Shown: positions 27,933-41,168 of the stretch, in pieces | How the letters are laid out: every line of letters starts with the position of its first letter | Position numbering within the stretch: position 1 is the first letter of the stretch | Assembly (NCBI RefSeq): GCF_000252445.1 | Contig: NC_017790.1 | Span: 1,904,501-1,968,500 of the forward strand | Direction: 5' to 3' | Length of the DNA stretch: 64,000 nt | Source of the DNA: Deinococcus gobiensis I-0 | GTDB lineage: Bacteria > Deinococcota > Deinococci > Deinococcales > Deinococcaceae | Made by a program: the position numbers and the translations under genes | The notes under the pieces: generated by a model | What the model was told of the DNA's origin: nothing | Database searches by the model: none | What the model saw: only the letters and a program-made list of their open reading frames with translations

Positions 27933-27976
27933 AATAAAAATAAGCGGGGGGCGGCCCCCGCCGGAGGCCGCCCCGC
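27933..27976 (-). terminator. Terminator of the sugar ABC ATPase gene
   Basis: On the minus strand a GC-rich hairpin (27966-27976 with 27944-27956, one bulge) is followed by TTATTTTTATT. It lies just downstream of the ATPase stop at 27994. Confidence 0.7.
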
Positions 27977-27993
27977 ACCGCCCGCCGCCGGGT

Positions 27994-29268
<1,275 letters not shown>

Positions 29269-29523
29269 GACAGATACGCCTACCTTTCGCCCCTGCTCTT
29301 GTCCGTGAAAGGGCTCCCGACGGAACGGAAGCGGCTCGGACAACCGGGGTTCGAGAACGAGAAACCCGTGATTTACGCTGACGCCATGCTGACGGGGCGA
29401 AGTTTACCACGTGTGGGCGCGTCTCCGGAAGTGCGCCGGCATAGACGGGCGGGCCGTGTTAGCCTCACGGGGCAGGTTTCTCCGTCCCGTCCAGTGGCGC
29501 ACGCGCCCCTTCCGTGAGGTGGT

Positions 29524-31587
29524 ATGACCCGACCCGCCCAGCAGGCCACACCCCAGCCCGCCCAGCAGCGCGCGCCGACCTCGGCTGCCCGGAACGCCGC
29601 CCAGGGCCCCGGCGCCCAGCAGGCAGGCCCCGTGTCGGCCGAGGTGACCCGCAACGCCGCCTTCATCGGGGCGCACCTGAGAGACCCGGCAACCATCGCC
29701 GCAAAACTTGCCGAGCTGCTGCGCGCCCACCGGACCTTCCGGCCGACCGGGCGCCTGACCGACGAACTCGCTCGCCAGGGCCTCCTGATGAATCTGGGGG
29801 CGGGCAGCCGGGCCGCCGCCAACACCGGCTCCTCGCTGCTGCTGGGCGACGAGGCGGTCTCCGACCTCACGCAGGGCACGTCGCGCCGGCTCTCGACCAC
29901 ACACACGACTGTCACGCCGACCTTTGGCGGCGCGCAGGTCACGTCCACCACCGGCCTGGAGCAGTACGACACGGCCGGGGGCGGCTTCGAACTGCTGCTC
30001 GGGTTTCTCAAGGCCATTCCGGCAGGCACGCGGCCGGCGGTCGTCTCGGCCTACGAGGCCGCGCAGCACAAGAGCCTCTCAGCGGCGCTGGGCGAGTCGG
30101 TGCGCGATACGGAGAAGCGCGAGACCCTGCTGCGGCTGCTGCCCGCGCCCTTCAGCGACGCGCAGCTCACCCTCGACGGCTTTCTGGAACAGCTCGCCGT
30201 GGGCCTGAGCTACAGCGACCAGACCGCCGAGGAACTGAACGGCGCGGCGACTGAGGAGCGCCGGGGCAGCCACCCGGGGGCGCTGCTCTCGCATTTCGGC
30301 TACCGCGCCGGCGAGCTCGTGCTGGGGCGCTGGGGCTTCCAGATGCGGGTCTTTCATCCCCTGCCCGGCCGGGCGAAGTGGCCGCACCCGGTCGCCGCCT
30401 TCCGGGGCACCGAGGGCGTGAAGTACGACCCTTCCGGCGAGGGGTCGGCCACGGAGGCGCGGGCGAAGGGCAAGAACGTGGGGCAGGCGCGCCACGAGGG
30501 CATGGAGGGCACGCAGGACACCCTCATCGGCGACTTCGCCCCGGCCGAGGTCGGGTGGCTGCAGTACCGGCCCAACGCCGAACTGATCCGCACCAACCTC
30601 GCGGCGGCCCTGAAGGGCGGGCGGGTGTACGCCACCGGCCACAGCCTGGGCGGGGCTCTGGCGCAGATCGCGACGGCCCTGCAACCGCAGTACGTCGCGC
30701 AGGTCGTGACCTTCCAGGCCGCCAACATCGACCGCGCGACGGTGCAGAAGCTCGCGGCCTACAACGCCGGTCCCGGCAAGGCCGCCCCCATCGCCGCCCG
30801 GCACTACCGCGTGGACGGCGACGTGGTGCCCACCGCTGGGGAAGCCGCTCTGCCCGGCCAGATCGCCTATTTCGACCGCGTGAGCCGCCCGCAGGGCACC
30901 CAGACCCGCTTCGGCAACACGACCGCCGAGAACGCCAGCGCCGGCCACGTGACCCCCGCCCTGACGACCTACCTGCGCGGCGGGGCGGCGGGTCAGAACG
31001 CGGACCTGAAGTTCCTGGCCGAGAACGGCCTGCGCGACGAGGCGACCCGGCCCCTCAAGGGCGCGCGCGAGGTGCGCAGCGTGTTCGGGGGCAGCTACCC
31101 GGTGGCGCGCGACCCCCGGCATGTCCTCGAAGGCCAGCGCGACCTCGCCGCGCGGGCGATCCGGACGCTGCCGGCCGGCCTGTTCGACAAGGGGGCCAAG
31201 GGCAGCGACAACGCCTACGCCGAGGTGTTCTACCAGAACATCGTCCTGAATACCCTGATGGCCAGGGTCGAGGCGCTGGCCCGCGACCAGGGGCGGTTCC
31301 GGGACTTCCGGAGCTTCCAGGCGGCGGCGACGGCCGTCATCGAGCAGAGCGGGCGCCTGAGCCTCCAGCCCTCGGACCTGGAGATGGCCAAGACCCTGGG
31401 CCTGGACACCTTCGAGAACGACTACTCGGCGCCCGTGTTCGGCGGCACGATGGGGGTGCCGGTCGTCTCCAAGAAGTACACCCCCTTCGGCGAGTACAAG
31501 GCCAGCGGCGTGCCGATCTCGCCGGGGGTGCGCGACACGATGCGCGCCCGGCTGCCCACCGTCTGGAAGTCCTGGCGGCCCGAATGA
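29524..31587 (+). CDS. Large class 3 lipase-like protein, possible effector
   Basis: The 687-residue protein has a lipase nucleophile elbow GHSLGGALAQ (Ser374). A plausible triad is completed by Asp433 in RVDGDVVPTAG and His475 in AGHVTPAL, the layout of class 3 lipases (DUF2974-like). The N-terminal 50 residues are Pro/Ala/Gln-rich and disordered, with no signal peptide. The roughly 300 residues between that and the catalytic domain, and the roughly 200 after it, match nothing I know. It has a GGTGG-type ribosome site. Its stop overlaps the ATG of a lipoprotein gene (ATGA), and a paralogue of that lipoprotein follows. This layout resembles a lipase effector with immunity proteins, but that role is inference. 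Confidence 0.7.
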   Translation: MTRPAQQATPQPAQQRAPTSAARNAAQGPGAQQAGPVSAEVTRNAAFIGAHLRDPATIAAKLAELLRAHRTFRPTGRLTDELARQGLLMNLGAGSRAAANTGSSLLLGDEAVSDLTQGTSRRLSTTHTTVTPTFGGAQVTSTTGLEQYDTAGGGFELLLGFLKAIPAGTRPAVVSAYEAAQHKSLSAALGESVRDTEKRETLLRLLPAPFSDAQLTLDGFLEQLAVGLSYSDQTAEELNGAATEERRGSHPGALLSHFGYRAGELVLGRWGFQMRVFHPLPGRAKWPHPVAAFRGTEGVKYDPSGEGSATEARAKGKNVGQARHEGMEGTQDTLIGDFAPAEVGWLQYRPNAELIRTNLAAALKGGRVYATGHSLGGALAQIATALQPQYVAQVVTFQAANIDRATVQKLAAYNAGPGKAAPIAARHYRVDGDVVPTAGEAALPGQIAYFDRVSRPQGTQTRFGNTTAENASAGHVTPALTTYLRGGAAGQNADLKFLAENGLRDEATRPLKGAREVRSVFGGSYPVARDPRHVLEGQRDLAARAIRTLPAGLFDKGAKGSDNAYAEVFYQNIVLNTLMARVEALARDQGRFRDFRSFQAAATAVIEQSGRLSLQPSDLEMAKTLGLDTFENDYSAPVFGGTMGVPVVSKKYTPFGEYKASGVPISPGVRDTMRARLPTVWKSWRPE

Positions 31588-32066
31588 ACCTTCCCTGCCG
31601 CGCCCTGCTGCTGCTCGCCGCCCTGGGGTCCTGCGCGGGCACGCCGAGGTCCGCCTCCATGAAAGACACTGCGAAGAAAGACTCCTTGAGCGCTGTCACG
31701 GCCTACAATCGCCAGATTCTCGACCTGTTCACCGGCCCGGCCTTCCGGGAACTCGACTGCGACGCCCTGTACGGGCCAGGGATGGCCCGGCGCGGCGTCC
31801 ACTGTTTCGTCTCGACCCTGAAACGCGAGGAACTGACCGCCCGGATCTCCAGGGGTGTGGCCTCCTTCGCCGAGGGGGCCGAGTGGGCCGAGAACTATGG
31901 GCAGTTCGACCGCTTCTACCGCCTGAGCCGGAACCCCGCCTACAGCTTCAGCTTCGGCGTGTCGCGGGTCGCCTACAAGGACCTGATCTACCGTGACCAG
32001 CCGGGCGTCTGGGGCCACTTCGAGTCGGACGTGATCTACAGTCCCATCGCCCGGGAGACGAAATAA
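31584..32066 (+). CDS. Predicted lipoprotein, candidate immunity protein A
   Basis: A 160-residue product with a lipoprotein signal (MNLPCRALLLLAALGSCAG, lipobox LGSC). The mature part contains ELDCDALYGPGM, CFVSTLKREELTARIS, ENYGQFDRFYRLS and the C-terminal block FSFGVSRVAYKD and SDVIYSPIA. It has no family I recognise. Its start overlaps the lipase stop by four bases, so it is translationally coupled. The next gene is a clear paralogue. Extracytoplasmic location suits an immunity protein against a periplasmically acting lipase. Confidence 0.75.
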   Translation: MNLPCRALLLLAALGSCAGTPRSASMKDTAKKDSLSAVTAYNRQILDLFTGPAFRELDCDALYGPGMARRGVHCFVSTLKREELTARISRGVASFAEGAEWAENYGQFDRFYRLSRNPAYSFSFGVSRVAYKDLIYRDQPGVWGHFESDVIYSPIARETK

Positions 32067-32068
32067 CC

Positions 32069-32521
32069 CTGTCTATCCCCGCCTGTCTCCTACCCTGGCT
32101 CCTGTGCGCAGCTGTCACCTGGGCCGCAGCGACTCCGGGCCGGGCAACTCTCCGCAACCACGACAAGACCATTATGCAGACGCTCGGAGCGAAAGAGTTT
32201 AAGGAGATTGACTGCGACACCTTCTACGGTGAGGGCATGAGCAACACGGGGGCGCGCTGTTTCGTCTCGGTCCTCAAGCGTGAGGAGGTCGTGGCGCGGC
32301 TCTCGGCGGCCGTCAAACCCTTCGTGGGAAGTGGGGCGTGGGTCGAGGATTACGGGCAATACCACCGCAGTTTCCGCCTGAGCGCGGCCCCCGAGTACGC
32401 CTTCGGCTTCGGGGTCTCGCGGGTGGCCTACAGCCCGGACACGTTCAGGGCTTATCCCGAGATCTGGGGCCGCTACGAGTCGAACATCGTTTATAGCCCC
32501 ATCGTTCGCGAGGATCGCTGA
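32069..32521 (+). CDS. Exported paralogue, candidate immunity protein B, likely CTG start
   Basis: This protein aligns with its upstream neighbour along most of its length: EIDCDTFYGEGM, CFVSVLKREEVVARLS, EDYGQYHRSFRLS, FGFGVSRVAYS and SNIVYSPIV. The only in-frame ATG (32174) would leave no export signal. Reading further upstream gives a clear signal sequence (SIPACLLPWLLCAAVTWAAA) that can only begin at CTG 32069, 3 bases after the previous stop, with GGGAGA about 10 bases upstream. This would give 150 residues. The unusual start is inferred; the coding region from 32174 on is solid. No lipobox is present. Confidence 0.65.
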   Translation: MSIPACLLPWLLCAAVTWAAATPGRATLRNHDKTIMQTLGAKEFKEIDCDTFYGEGMSNTGARCFVSVLKREEVVARLSAAVKPFVGSGAWVEDYGQYHRSFRLSAAPEYAFGFGVSRVAYSPDTFRAYPEIWGRYESNIVYSPIVREDR

Positions 32522-32592
32522 CAGTGGTCTTCCACTCCGCCAAAAACAGTACCCCCTTCAGCTCCACTGCACACCGCTGTTGTCACGGGTTC

Positions 32593-32740
32593 TCACTCCA
32601 CTCGGATCACGGAAGTCGCGGCAAGACCCGCAACTTTCGTGACCACCGCTGTCAGCCCCGGCAAAGGTGCATCCACCGCTTTTCGGCGCGCCAGGACGGC
32701 CTTCTCATCCGAAAGTCGGGTGTGAATCTCATGGAGACTT
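32593..32740 (-). pseudogene. Possible C-terminal remnant of an unknown gene
   Basis: In the otherwise empty 233-base gap a minus-strand frame ending at 32593 reads EIHTRLSDEKAVLARR, then LPGLTAVVTKVAGLAATS and VIRVE. Composition is protein-like, with lower GC at third positions than neighbouring genes. There is no start codon, and the frame runs out into the neighbouring gene. It may be a decayed gene end, or chance. Confidence 0.25.
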
Positions 32741-32742
32741 CC

Positions 32743-32748
32743 TAAAAT
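32743..32748 (+). promoter_or_regulatory. -10 box of envelope cluster (TAAAAT), leaderless
   Basis: TAAAAT is 6 bases before the ATG at 32755. It likely drives the small membrane protein, PBP-like, VWA-like and membrane protein genes. Confidence 0.6.
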
Positions 32749-32754
32749 CCGGCC

Positions 32755-33051
32755 ATGAGTTTCGTCCGCAAGCCCCGGCCCTACTCGTCGGGACTGCCCA
32801 ACCTGCCGACCCTGCCTGTCAGCGCGCCGAAGCCCGAGCGCGAGAAGCGGGCGGGTAAGAGTCGCCCCGGCCCCCGGCCCGACGCCCGCCCCCGCGCGCC
32901 CAGATCGGCCTGGGCGACGGCCGTCACAGCCCTGGCGGTGCTGGGCACCGTGACGATCCTCCTGGTGGGCGTCTCGGGACTGGCGACACAGCTGTGGCAG
33001 GCCGCGCAGTTCCGATCGGCGGCGGTGGGCGTGGCGGACGTGGTGCGTTGA
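32755..33051 (+). CDS. Small single-span membrane protein, unknown
   Basis: A 98-residue protein. The first 50 residues are basic and proline-rich (KPEREKRAGKSRPGPRPDAR), then one membrane span at about residues 53-77 (WATAVTALAVLGTVTILLVG), then a short tail. No domain is recognised. It lies 22 bases upstream of the PBP-like gene and starts 6 bases after a good -10 box. A bitopic N-in protein next to a peptidoglycan synthase could be an accessory factor, but nothing in the sequence proves that. Confidence 0.65.
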   Translation: MSFVRKPRPYSSGLPNLPTLPVSAPKPEREKRAGKSRPGPRPDARPRAPRSAWATAVTALAVLGTVTILLVGVSGLATQLWQAAQFRSAAVGVADVVR

Positions 33052-33073
33052 GCCGCGCCGCGCAGGGGGGCAC

Positions 33074-35239
<2,166 letters not shown>

Positions 35240-35306
35240 GGCGGCCCCGCCTCCCCGTCCGGATGACCTTTTCCCTTTCCTGTTCCTTCCTCTGCGGAGC
35301 TGACCT

Positions 35307-36014
35307 ATGACCCTGACCCCCCTGCTCGCGGCCCTGTGGCCCCTGCTTCCTGCCCTGGCCCCGGCCCCGGCGAGCGCTTCGGCGCTGCTGGGCCTCTCGA
35401 CCCCGCCGCTGCATTTCGTGCTGGCCGCCGACATGACCGGCAGCAGCAAGAACCCCGCCTACGGCTACGCCAAACAGGCCGCGCTGCTCTCGCAGAGCCT
35501 GCTGCTCAACCAGGTGCGCTCGGGCGACACCGTGACCCTGCTGCGGGTGTGCAGCGGCGTGCAGACGGTCGCGGACTTCCGGTTCGAGTCCAAGAACGGC
35601 GCGCGGCTGAGCAAGGCCGACATCCTGCGCTACACCGGCGCGCTGACCCAGCCCTGCACGACGCGCGGCAGCGCCATCACCGCCGCGCTGGCCCAGGCGC
35701 GCACCATGACGGCGCGCACGAAGACGGGCGGCGACGTGGTCGTGCTGTTCACCGACGGCGCGGTCCTCGACGATCCGGGACGCGCGGGGCTGGGCCAGAC
35801 CTTCGCGGGGCTGCTGGGGGCGGGCGGCACGCGCGCCGTGTTTCTCGCGGGCCTCTCGCCCGAGAAGGGCGAAGGCGGCAACTCGGTCCGCGACACCTTC
35901 GTCAAGGCGCTGGGGCGCGGCGCGAACGACAGCCGCGTGCTGATGGCCGGAGCCTACGACCTGAACAACGTCTACCCGACCTTCGCCGCCGCCGTGAACA
36001 AGGCGAGGAAGTGA
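35307..36014 (+). CDS. Secreted VWA-like protein
   Basis: A 235-residue protein with an N-terminal signal sequence ending near ASASA. It is followed by a von Willebrand A-like fold: FVLAADMTGSS (MIDAS-like D-x-T-x-S), a conserved Thr/Ser region TTRGSAITAAL, and VVVLFTDGAV (the DG of MIDAS). The MIDAS is slightly divergent, so metal binding is likely but unproven. Two cysteines are conserved-looking. VWA proteins usually bind partner proteins. It lies 67 bases after the PBP-like gene and 4 bases before the next membrane protein, which suggests a joint complex at the envelope. Confidence 0.72.
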   Translation: MTLTPLLAALWPLLPALAPAPASASALLGLSTPPLHFVLAADMTGSSKNPAYGYAKQAALLSQSLLLNQVRSGDTVTLLRVCSGVQTVADFRFESKNGARLSKADILRYTGALTQPCTTRGSAITAALAQARTMTARTKTGGDVVVLFTDGAVLDDPGRAGLGQTFAGLLGAGGTRAVFLAGLSPEKGEGGNSVRDTFVKALGRGANDSRVLMAGAYDLNNVYPTFAAAVNKARK

Positions 36015-36018
36015 AGCC

Positions 36019-37649
<1,631 letters not shown>

Positions 37650-37695
37650 GCCGGGTCGGGGGGAGAAGGAGACCAGAGGCGTCCTCCTCTCCCCT

Positions 37696-38163
37696 CTACA
37701 CCCAGCTGCCGCTGACCTCCCGCACGATCAGGGTGGTGCCCTCGGCAGCCACGATCAGGACGCTCGCACCCGCCGGGGTGTCGGGGCCCCGCGCGCGCCA
37801 GTCGCTGTCGCCCACGCGCACGCGGCCCACCCCGTTCACGATGGGCGCGGTGACGGTCACGGTGCGCCCGACGAGGCGGCTGGCTCCGGTGTTCAGGGTG
37901 TCGCCGCCCTCGCCGCCCAGGCCCAGACGGCCCACGTAGCGCCGCCCCAGCACCACCGAGGCCACGCAGAACACGGCGAAGAGCAGCACCTGCACCGCCA
38001 CCGGCAGCGGCAGCACGAACACCACCAGCCCCAGCGCGAAGGCCGCGAGGGCGATCCACACGAAGAACACGCCCGGCGCAGCGACTTCCAGGATCAGGAG
38101 CAGGGCGCCCAGCACCCACCAGTGCCAGGGGGCCACGCGCTCCAGGGTCGGCAGCCAGTCCAC
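37696..38163 (-). CDS. NfeD-like membrane protein
   Basis: A 155-residue short-form NfeD protein. Three or four hydrophobic segments (WWVLGALLLILEVAAPGVFF, ALGLVVFVLPLPVAVQVLLF) are followed by a C-terminal OB fold (GRTVTVTAPI, GRVRVGDSDWRARG). NfeD proteins are typically encoded next to SPFH/stomatin proteins and act with them in membrane quality control. Here the SPFH gene is directly upstream (4-base gap), matching that pattern. It lacks the ClpP-like protease domain of long NfeD. Confidence 0.88.
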   Translation of the reverse strand: MDWLPTLERVAPWHWWVLGALLLILEVAAPGVFFVWIALAAFALGLVVFVLPLPVAVQVLLFAVFCVASVVLGRRYVGRLGLGGEGGDTLNTGASRLVGRTVTVTAPIVNGVGRVRVGDSDWRARGPDTPAGASVLIVAAEGTTLIVREVSGSWV

Positions 38164-38167
38164 GGCC

Positions 38168-39088
38168 CTACCCCTTCTTGCCGCCGAAGGCCTCGCGCGC
38201 GACCTCCGCGATGCCCTGGAGGCTGCCCAGGATGCTGGTGGCCTCGATGGGCAGGATCAGGGTCTTCTGGTTGGGCGCGCTCGCCACGTCCTTCAGGGCG
38301 TCCACGTAGCGCTGCGCGATGAAGTAGTTCACGGCCTGCACGTTGCCGTTCGCGATCGCCTCGCTGACCACGCGGGTCGCGGTCGCCTCGGCCTCGGCGG
38401 CGCGCTCGCGGGCCTCGGCCTCCAGGAAGGCGGCCTGGCGGCGGCCCTCGGCGTTCAGGATCTCGGCCTGCTTCTCGCCCTCGGCCTTGAGGATCGCGGC
38501 CTGCCGGAAGCCCTCGGCGTCGAGGATGTTGGCGCGCTTCTCGCGTTCGGCCTTCATCTGGCGGGCCATGCTGGCGACCAGATCGGCCGGCGGCCGGATG
38601 TCCTTGACCTCGATGCGCGTGACCTTGACCCCCCACGGCTCGGTCGCCTCGTCCACGACCGAGAGCAGCCGGGCGTTGATCTGGTCGCGGTTCGAGAGCA
38701 GCTCGTCGAGGTCCATGCTGCCCATCACCGTGCGGATGTTCGTCATGGTGAGGTTCAGGGTGGCGATTTCGAGATTGCGCACCTCGTAGCTCGCGCGCGC
38801 GGCGTCGAGCACCTGATAGAACACCACGCCGTCCACCGTGACGAGGGCGTTGTCGCGGGTAATGACCTCCTGCGAGGGCACGTCGAGCACCTGCTCCATC
38901 ATGTTGACCTTGCGCCCGATGCGGTCGATGTACGGCACGATGATGTTCAGGCCCGGCTTGAGGGTACGCTGGAATTTGCCGAAGCGTTCCTGGGTCCACT
39001 GGTAGCCCTGCGGCACGCTCTTGACCCCGGCGAACAGCGTGACGAGCACGAGCACGAGCAAGACGACGACGAAAATGACGAATCCCAT
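38168..39088 (-). CDS. SPFH/Band 7 (stomatin/QmcA-like) protein
   Basis: A 306-residue protein with one N-terminal membrane helix ([19 protein letters not shown]) and a Band 7 domain. Markers are [35 protein letters not shown] segments, IEVKDIRPP, and a long charged coiled coil ([20 protein letters not shown]). The stomatin-like C-terminus ends in [18 protein letters not shown]. It forms large membrane oligomers. It is the first gene of the SPFH-NfeD pair. Confidence 0.92.
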   Translation of the reverse strand: MGFVIFVVVLLVLVLVTLFAGVKSVPQGYQWTQERFGKFQRTLKPGLNIIVPYIDRIGRKVNMMEQVLDVPSQEVITRDNALVTVDGVVFYQVLDAARASYEVRNLEIATLNLTMTNIRTVMGSMDLDELLSNRDQINARLLSVVDEATEPWGVKVTRIEVKDIRPPADLVASMARQMKAEREKRANILDAEGFRQAAILKAEGEKQAEILNAEGRRQAAFLEAEARERAAEAEATATRVVSEAIANGNVQAVNYFIAQRYVDALKDVASAPNQKTLILPIEATSILGSLQGIAEVAREAFGGKKG

Positions 39089-39163
39089 AGGCGGTGGCCT
39101 CCTGTCTCTACCGGTACGCGGCGGTCAGCAGGGAGGTTCCCGGCCTGTCCGGGGGCCGTCCGG

Positions 39164-39525
39164 TCAGTCCAGCGTGATGTGCTCCAGCAGCGAGATCACC
39201 GTGCCGTGCGCGACCACCTCCTGCGGGTTGGCGCGCATGACGGCGTTCACCGCACGCCGGAAACGGGCGTGGGCGCCCCCGGCACCCTCCTCGCCCGAGA
39301 CGACCTCGCCTGGGCGGGCAGGGCGCGCAGCGCAGCCTGAAAGTCGGCCGGGGCGGTGCGAAAGGGCGCGGTGTACCGCAGTTGCTCGTGCAGCCCGAGC
39401 ATGGGCCGCCAGCGTATCCAGACCGGCGAGCGCGTCCGGAGCCAGCGCCCACTCGTGCGCGGGGACGCCGGGCACGGTGACGGGGGCGGCCATGCCTGAC
39501 GAGGTGCAGGATACGGGGTAGGCGG
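39164..39525 (-). pseudogene. Histidine phosphatase (phosphoglycerate mutase-like), broken in three places
   Basis: Pieces of one histidine phosphatase occur in order on the minus strand but in different frames. ILHLVRHGRP (catalytic His) ends at about 39485. VTVPGVPAHEWALAPDALAG continues in a second frame to about 39405. MLGLHEQLRYTAPF and ADFQAALRALPAQ follow in a third frame to about 39312. The second frame then resumes with GEVVSGEEGAGG and ends with EVVAHGTVISLLEHITLD, which holds the second catalytic His. The first break coincides with a five-G/C run (39482-39486). The region expected between the two halves is also short. It is either a pseudogene or affected by several sequence errors. 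Confidence 0.65.
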
Positions 39526-39600
39526 CAGCCTAGGGTCCGGCAGCGGGCCGCAGCCGCAGCAAATGCCGACAAGTCGGCCCACCGCAGGCCCCGCCCGCCC

Positions 39601-39606
39601 TACACT
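39601..39606 (+). promoter_or_regulatory. -10 box of twin ABC ATPase gene (TACACT)
   Basis: The box is 8 bases before the ATG at 39615. Confidence 0.45.
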
Positions 39607-39614
39607 CCCGAACG

Positions 39615-41094
39615 ATGCCTGCGCCGCCGCTGCTCGACCTGCAAGACGTGACCGTGATCGCCGGGGGCCGGGAGCTGCTCTCGGGCGTGACCCTGACCCT
39701 GGAGGGCGGCGAGGCCCTGCGGCTCTCGGGCCCCAACGGCGGCGGCAAGACCACGCTGCTGCGGCTGCTCGCGGGCGAGGTGGCGCCGGTGTCGGGCACG
39801 CGCACCTACGGTCTGGGGGGCGAAACCACCCGGTCGGCAGTGCGGGCGCGGCGGCGGCTGCATCTGGTGGGCCCCGACGCCGAGGCTTTTTACCTCACGC
39901 GCGACTGGGCACAGACGGTCGCGGACGTGCTGCTCGCCGGGTACGAGGGCGACCTGCTGCGCCACTGGGACCCCGGCGAGGCCGCCCGGGCGCGGCTGAG
40001 CGAGGTGGCGGCCCTGTGCGGCCTGGAGGCGCTGCTGGAGCGGGACGTGCGGACCCTCTCGCACGGGCAGCGCCGGCGCACCATGCTGGGCCGCGCGCTC
40101 ATGCCCCGGCCCGAACTGCTGCTCCTCGACGAATTTACCGACGGCCTGAGCGGCGCGGCGCGCGAGGAGCTGGGCGCGGCGCTGCGGGCCGTCCATGCGG
40201 GCGGCACCGCCGTCGTCCTGGCGACCCACCGCCCCGAGGAGGCCCCCGACCTGCCCTGGCGCTCCGCAGAGGTGCGTGGCGGGCGCATCGTGGGTCCGGC
40301 GGATGGGGCAGCGTGCCGGTGCCCGGCGGCCGGAACCTCCTCCCCCCTGCCCCGCCCGCCGGGCACCGGCACGCTGGTCGCGCTGGAACGCGCCGAGGTC
40401 TGGCGCAACGGCCGGCGCGCCCTCGGGCCGCTGAGCTGGCGCTGGGAGGCCGGGCAGCACTGGCTGGTGACCGGCGAGAACGGCAGCGGCAAGAGCACCC
40501 TGACCCGCCTGATCGCCGGCGAGCTGCACCCGGCCCTGGGCGGCCACGTCATGCGGCCGTACCTCGGGCGCGACCTGCTGGAGACGCGGCGACGCACCGT
40601 CGGGCTGGTCGGGGCCGAGGTCGGCATCCGGCAGCGCGCCGGGGGGCCAGGGGCGGGCCTGGACCGGGCGCGACGTGATCGGCAGCGCACTGGGGGGCAC
40701 CGAGGGCTTCGCGCCCGAGCTGAGCGCCGCGCAGTGGAGCGCGGTGGACGCCCTGGCCGCCCGCCTCGACCTGGGCGGGCTGCTGGCCCGGGACGCCGAG
40801 ACACTCTCGCAGGGACAGCTGCGGCGGCTGCTGCTCGCGCGCGCGGTGGTCCACCGCCCCCGCCTGCTGCTGCTCGACGAGGGCCTGGACTTCGTGGACG
40901 CGGCGAGCCGAGCACGGTTCCTGGAGCTGTTGCCGGACCTCGTGCGCGGCGGCACGCACCTGCTGGTCGTCGCCCACCGCGACACCGACGTGCTGCCGGG
41001 CCTGACCCACCACCTGCACCTGGAGGGCGGCCGGGCGACCCGCAGCGGCCCCCTGCTCCCGGATTCGGCCCCGGTCCCGCTGTCCTGCCGGTAG
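39615..41094 (+). CDS. Twin-domain ABC ATPase (ModF/PhrA-like), frame broken
   Basis: There are two ABC domains in tandem and no membrane segment. Domain 1 has GPNGGGKTTLLRLLAGE, LSHGQRRRTMLGRAL and LLLLDEFTDGL. Domain 2 has GENGSGKSTLTRLIAGE, then a frame change, then LSQGQLRRLLLARAVV and LLLLDEGLDFVDAASR. The frame switches within EVGIRQR(A)/PGGQGRAWTGRDVIGS at a six-G run (40641-40646). Total length is 3n+1, consistent with one extra G. The layout resembles E. coli ModF (PhrA), a soluble twin ATPase of unclear role. It could also be the ATPase of an unlinked transporter. Confidence 0.78.
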
Positions 41095-41155
41095 GCCGCG
41101 CCCCACCCCGCCTTCCCCAGCCTCACATCGTCAGACTCGCCTCACCCTTCGGCCC

Positions 41156-41161
41156 TACCCT
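41156..41161 (+). promoter_or_regulatory. -10 box of the PsbP/DcrB-like gene (TACCCT)
   Basis: The box is 7 bases before the ATG at 41169. Confidence 0.5.
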
Positions 41162-41168
41162 GGGGCCG

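Noticed and set aside
32524..32745. A 73-residue plus-strand protein in the gap before the envelope cluster
   Set aside because: It is rich in His, Arg, Ser and Cys with no domain or ribosome site, and overlaps the promoter of the next gene.
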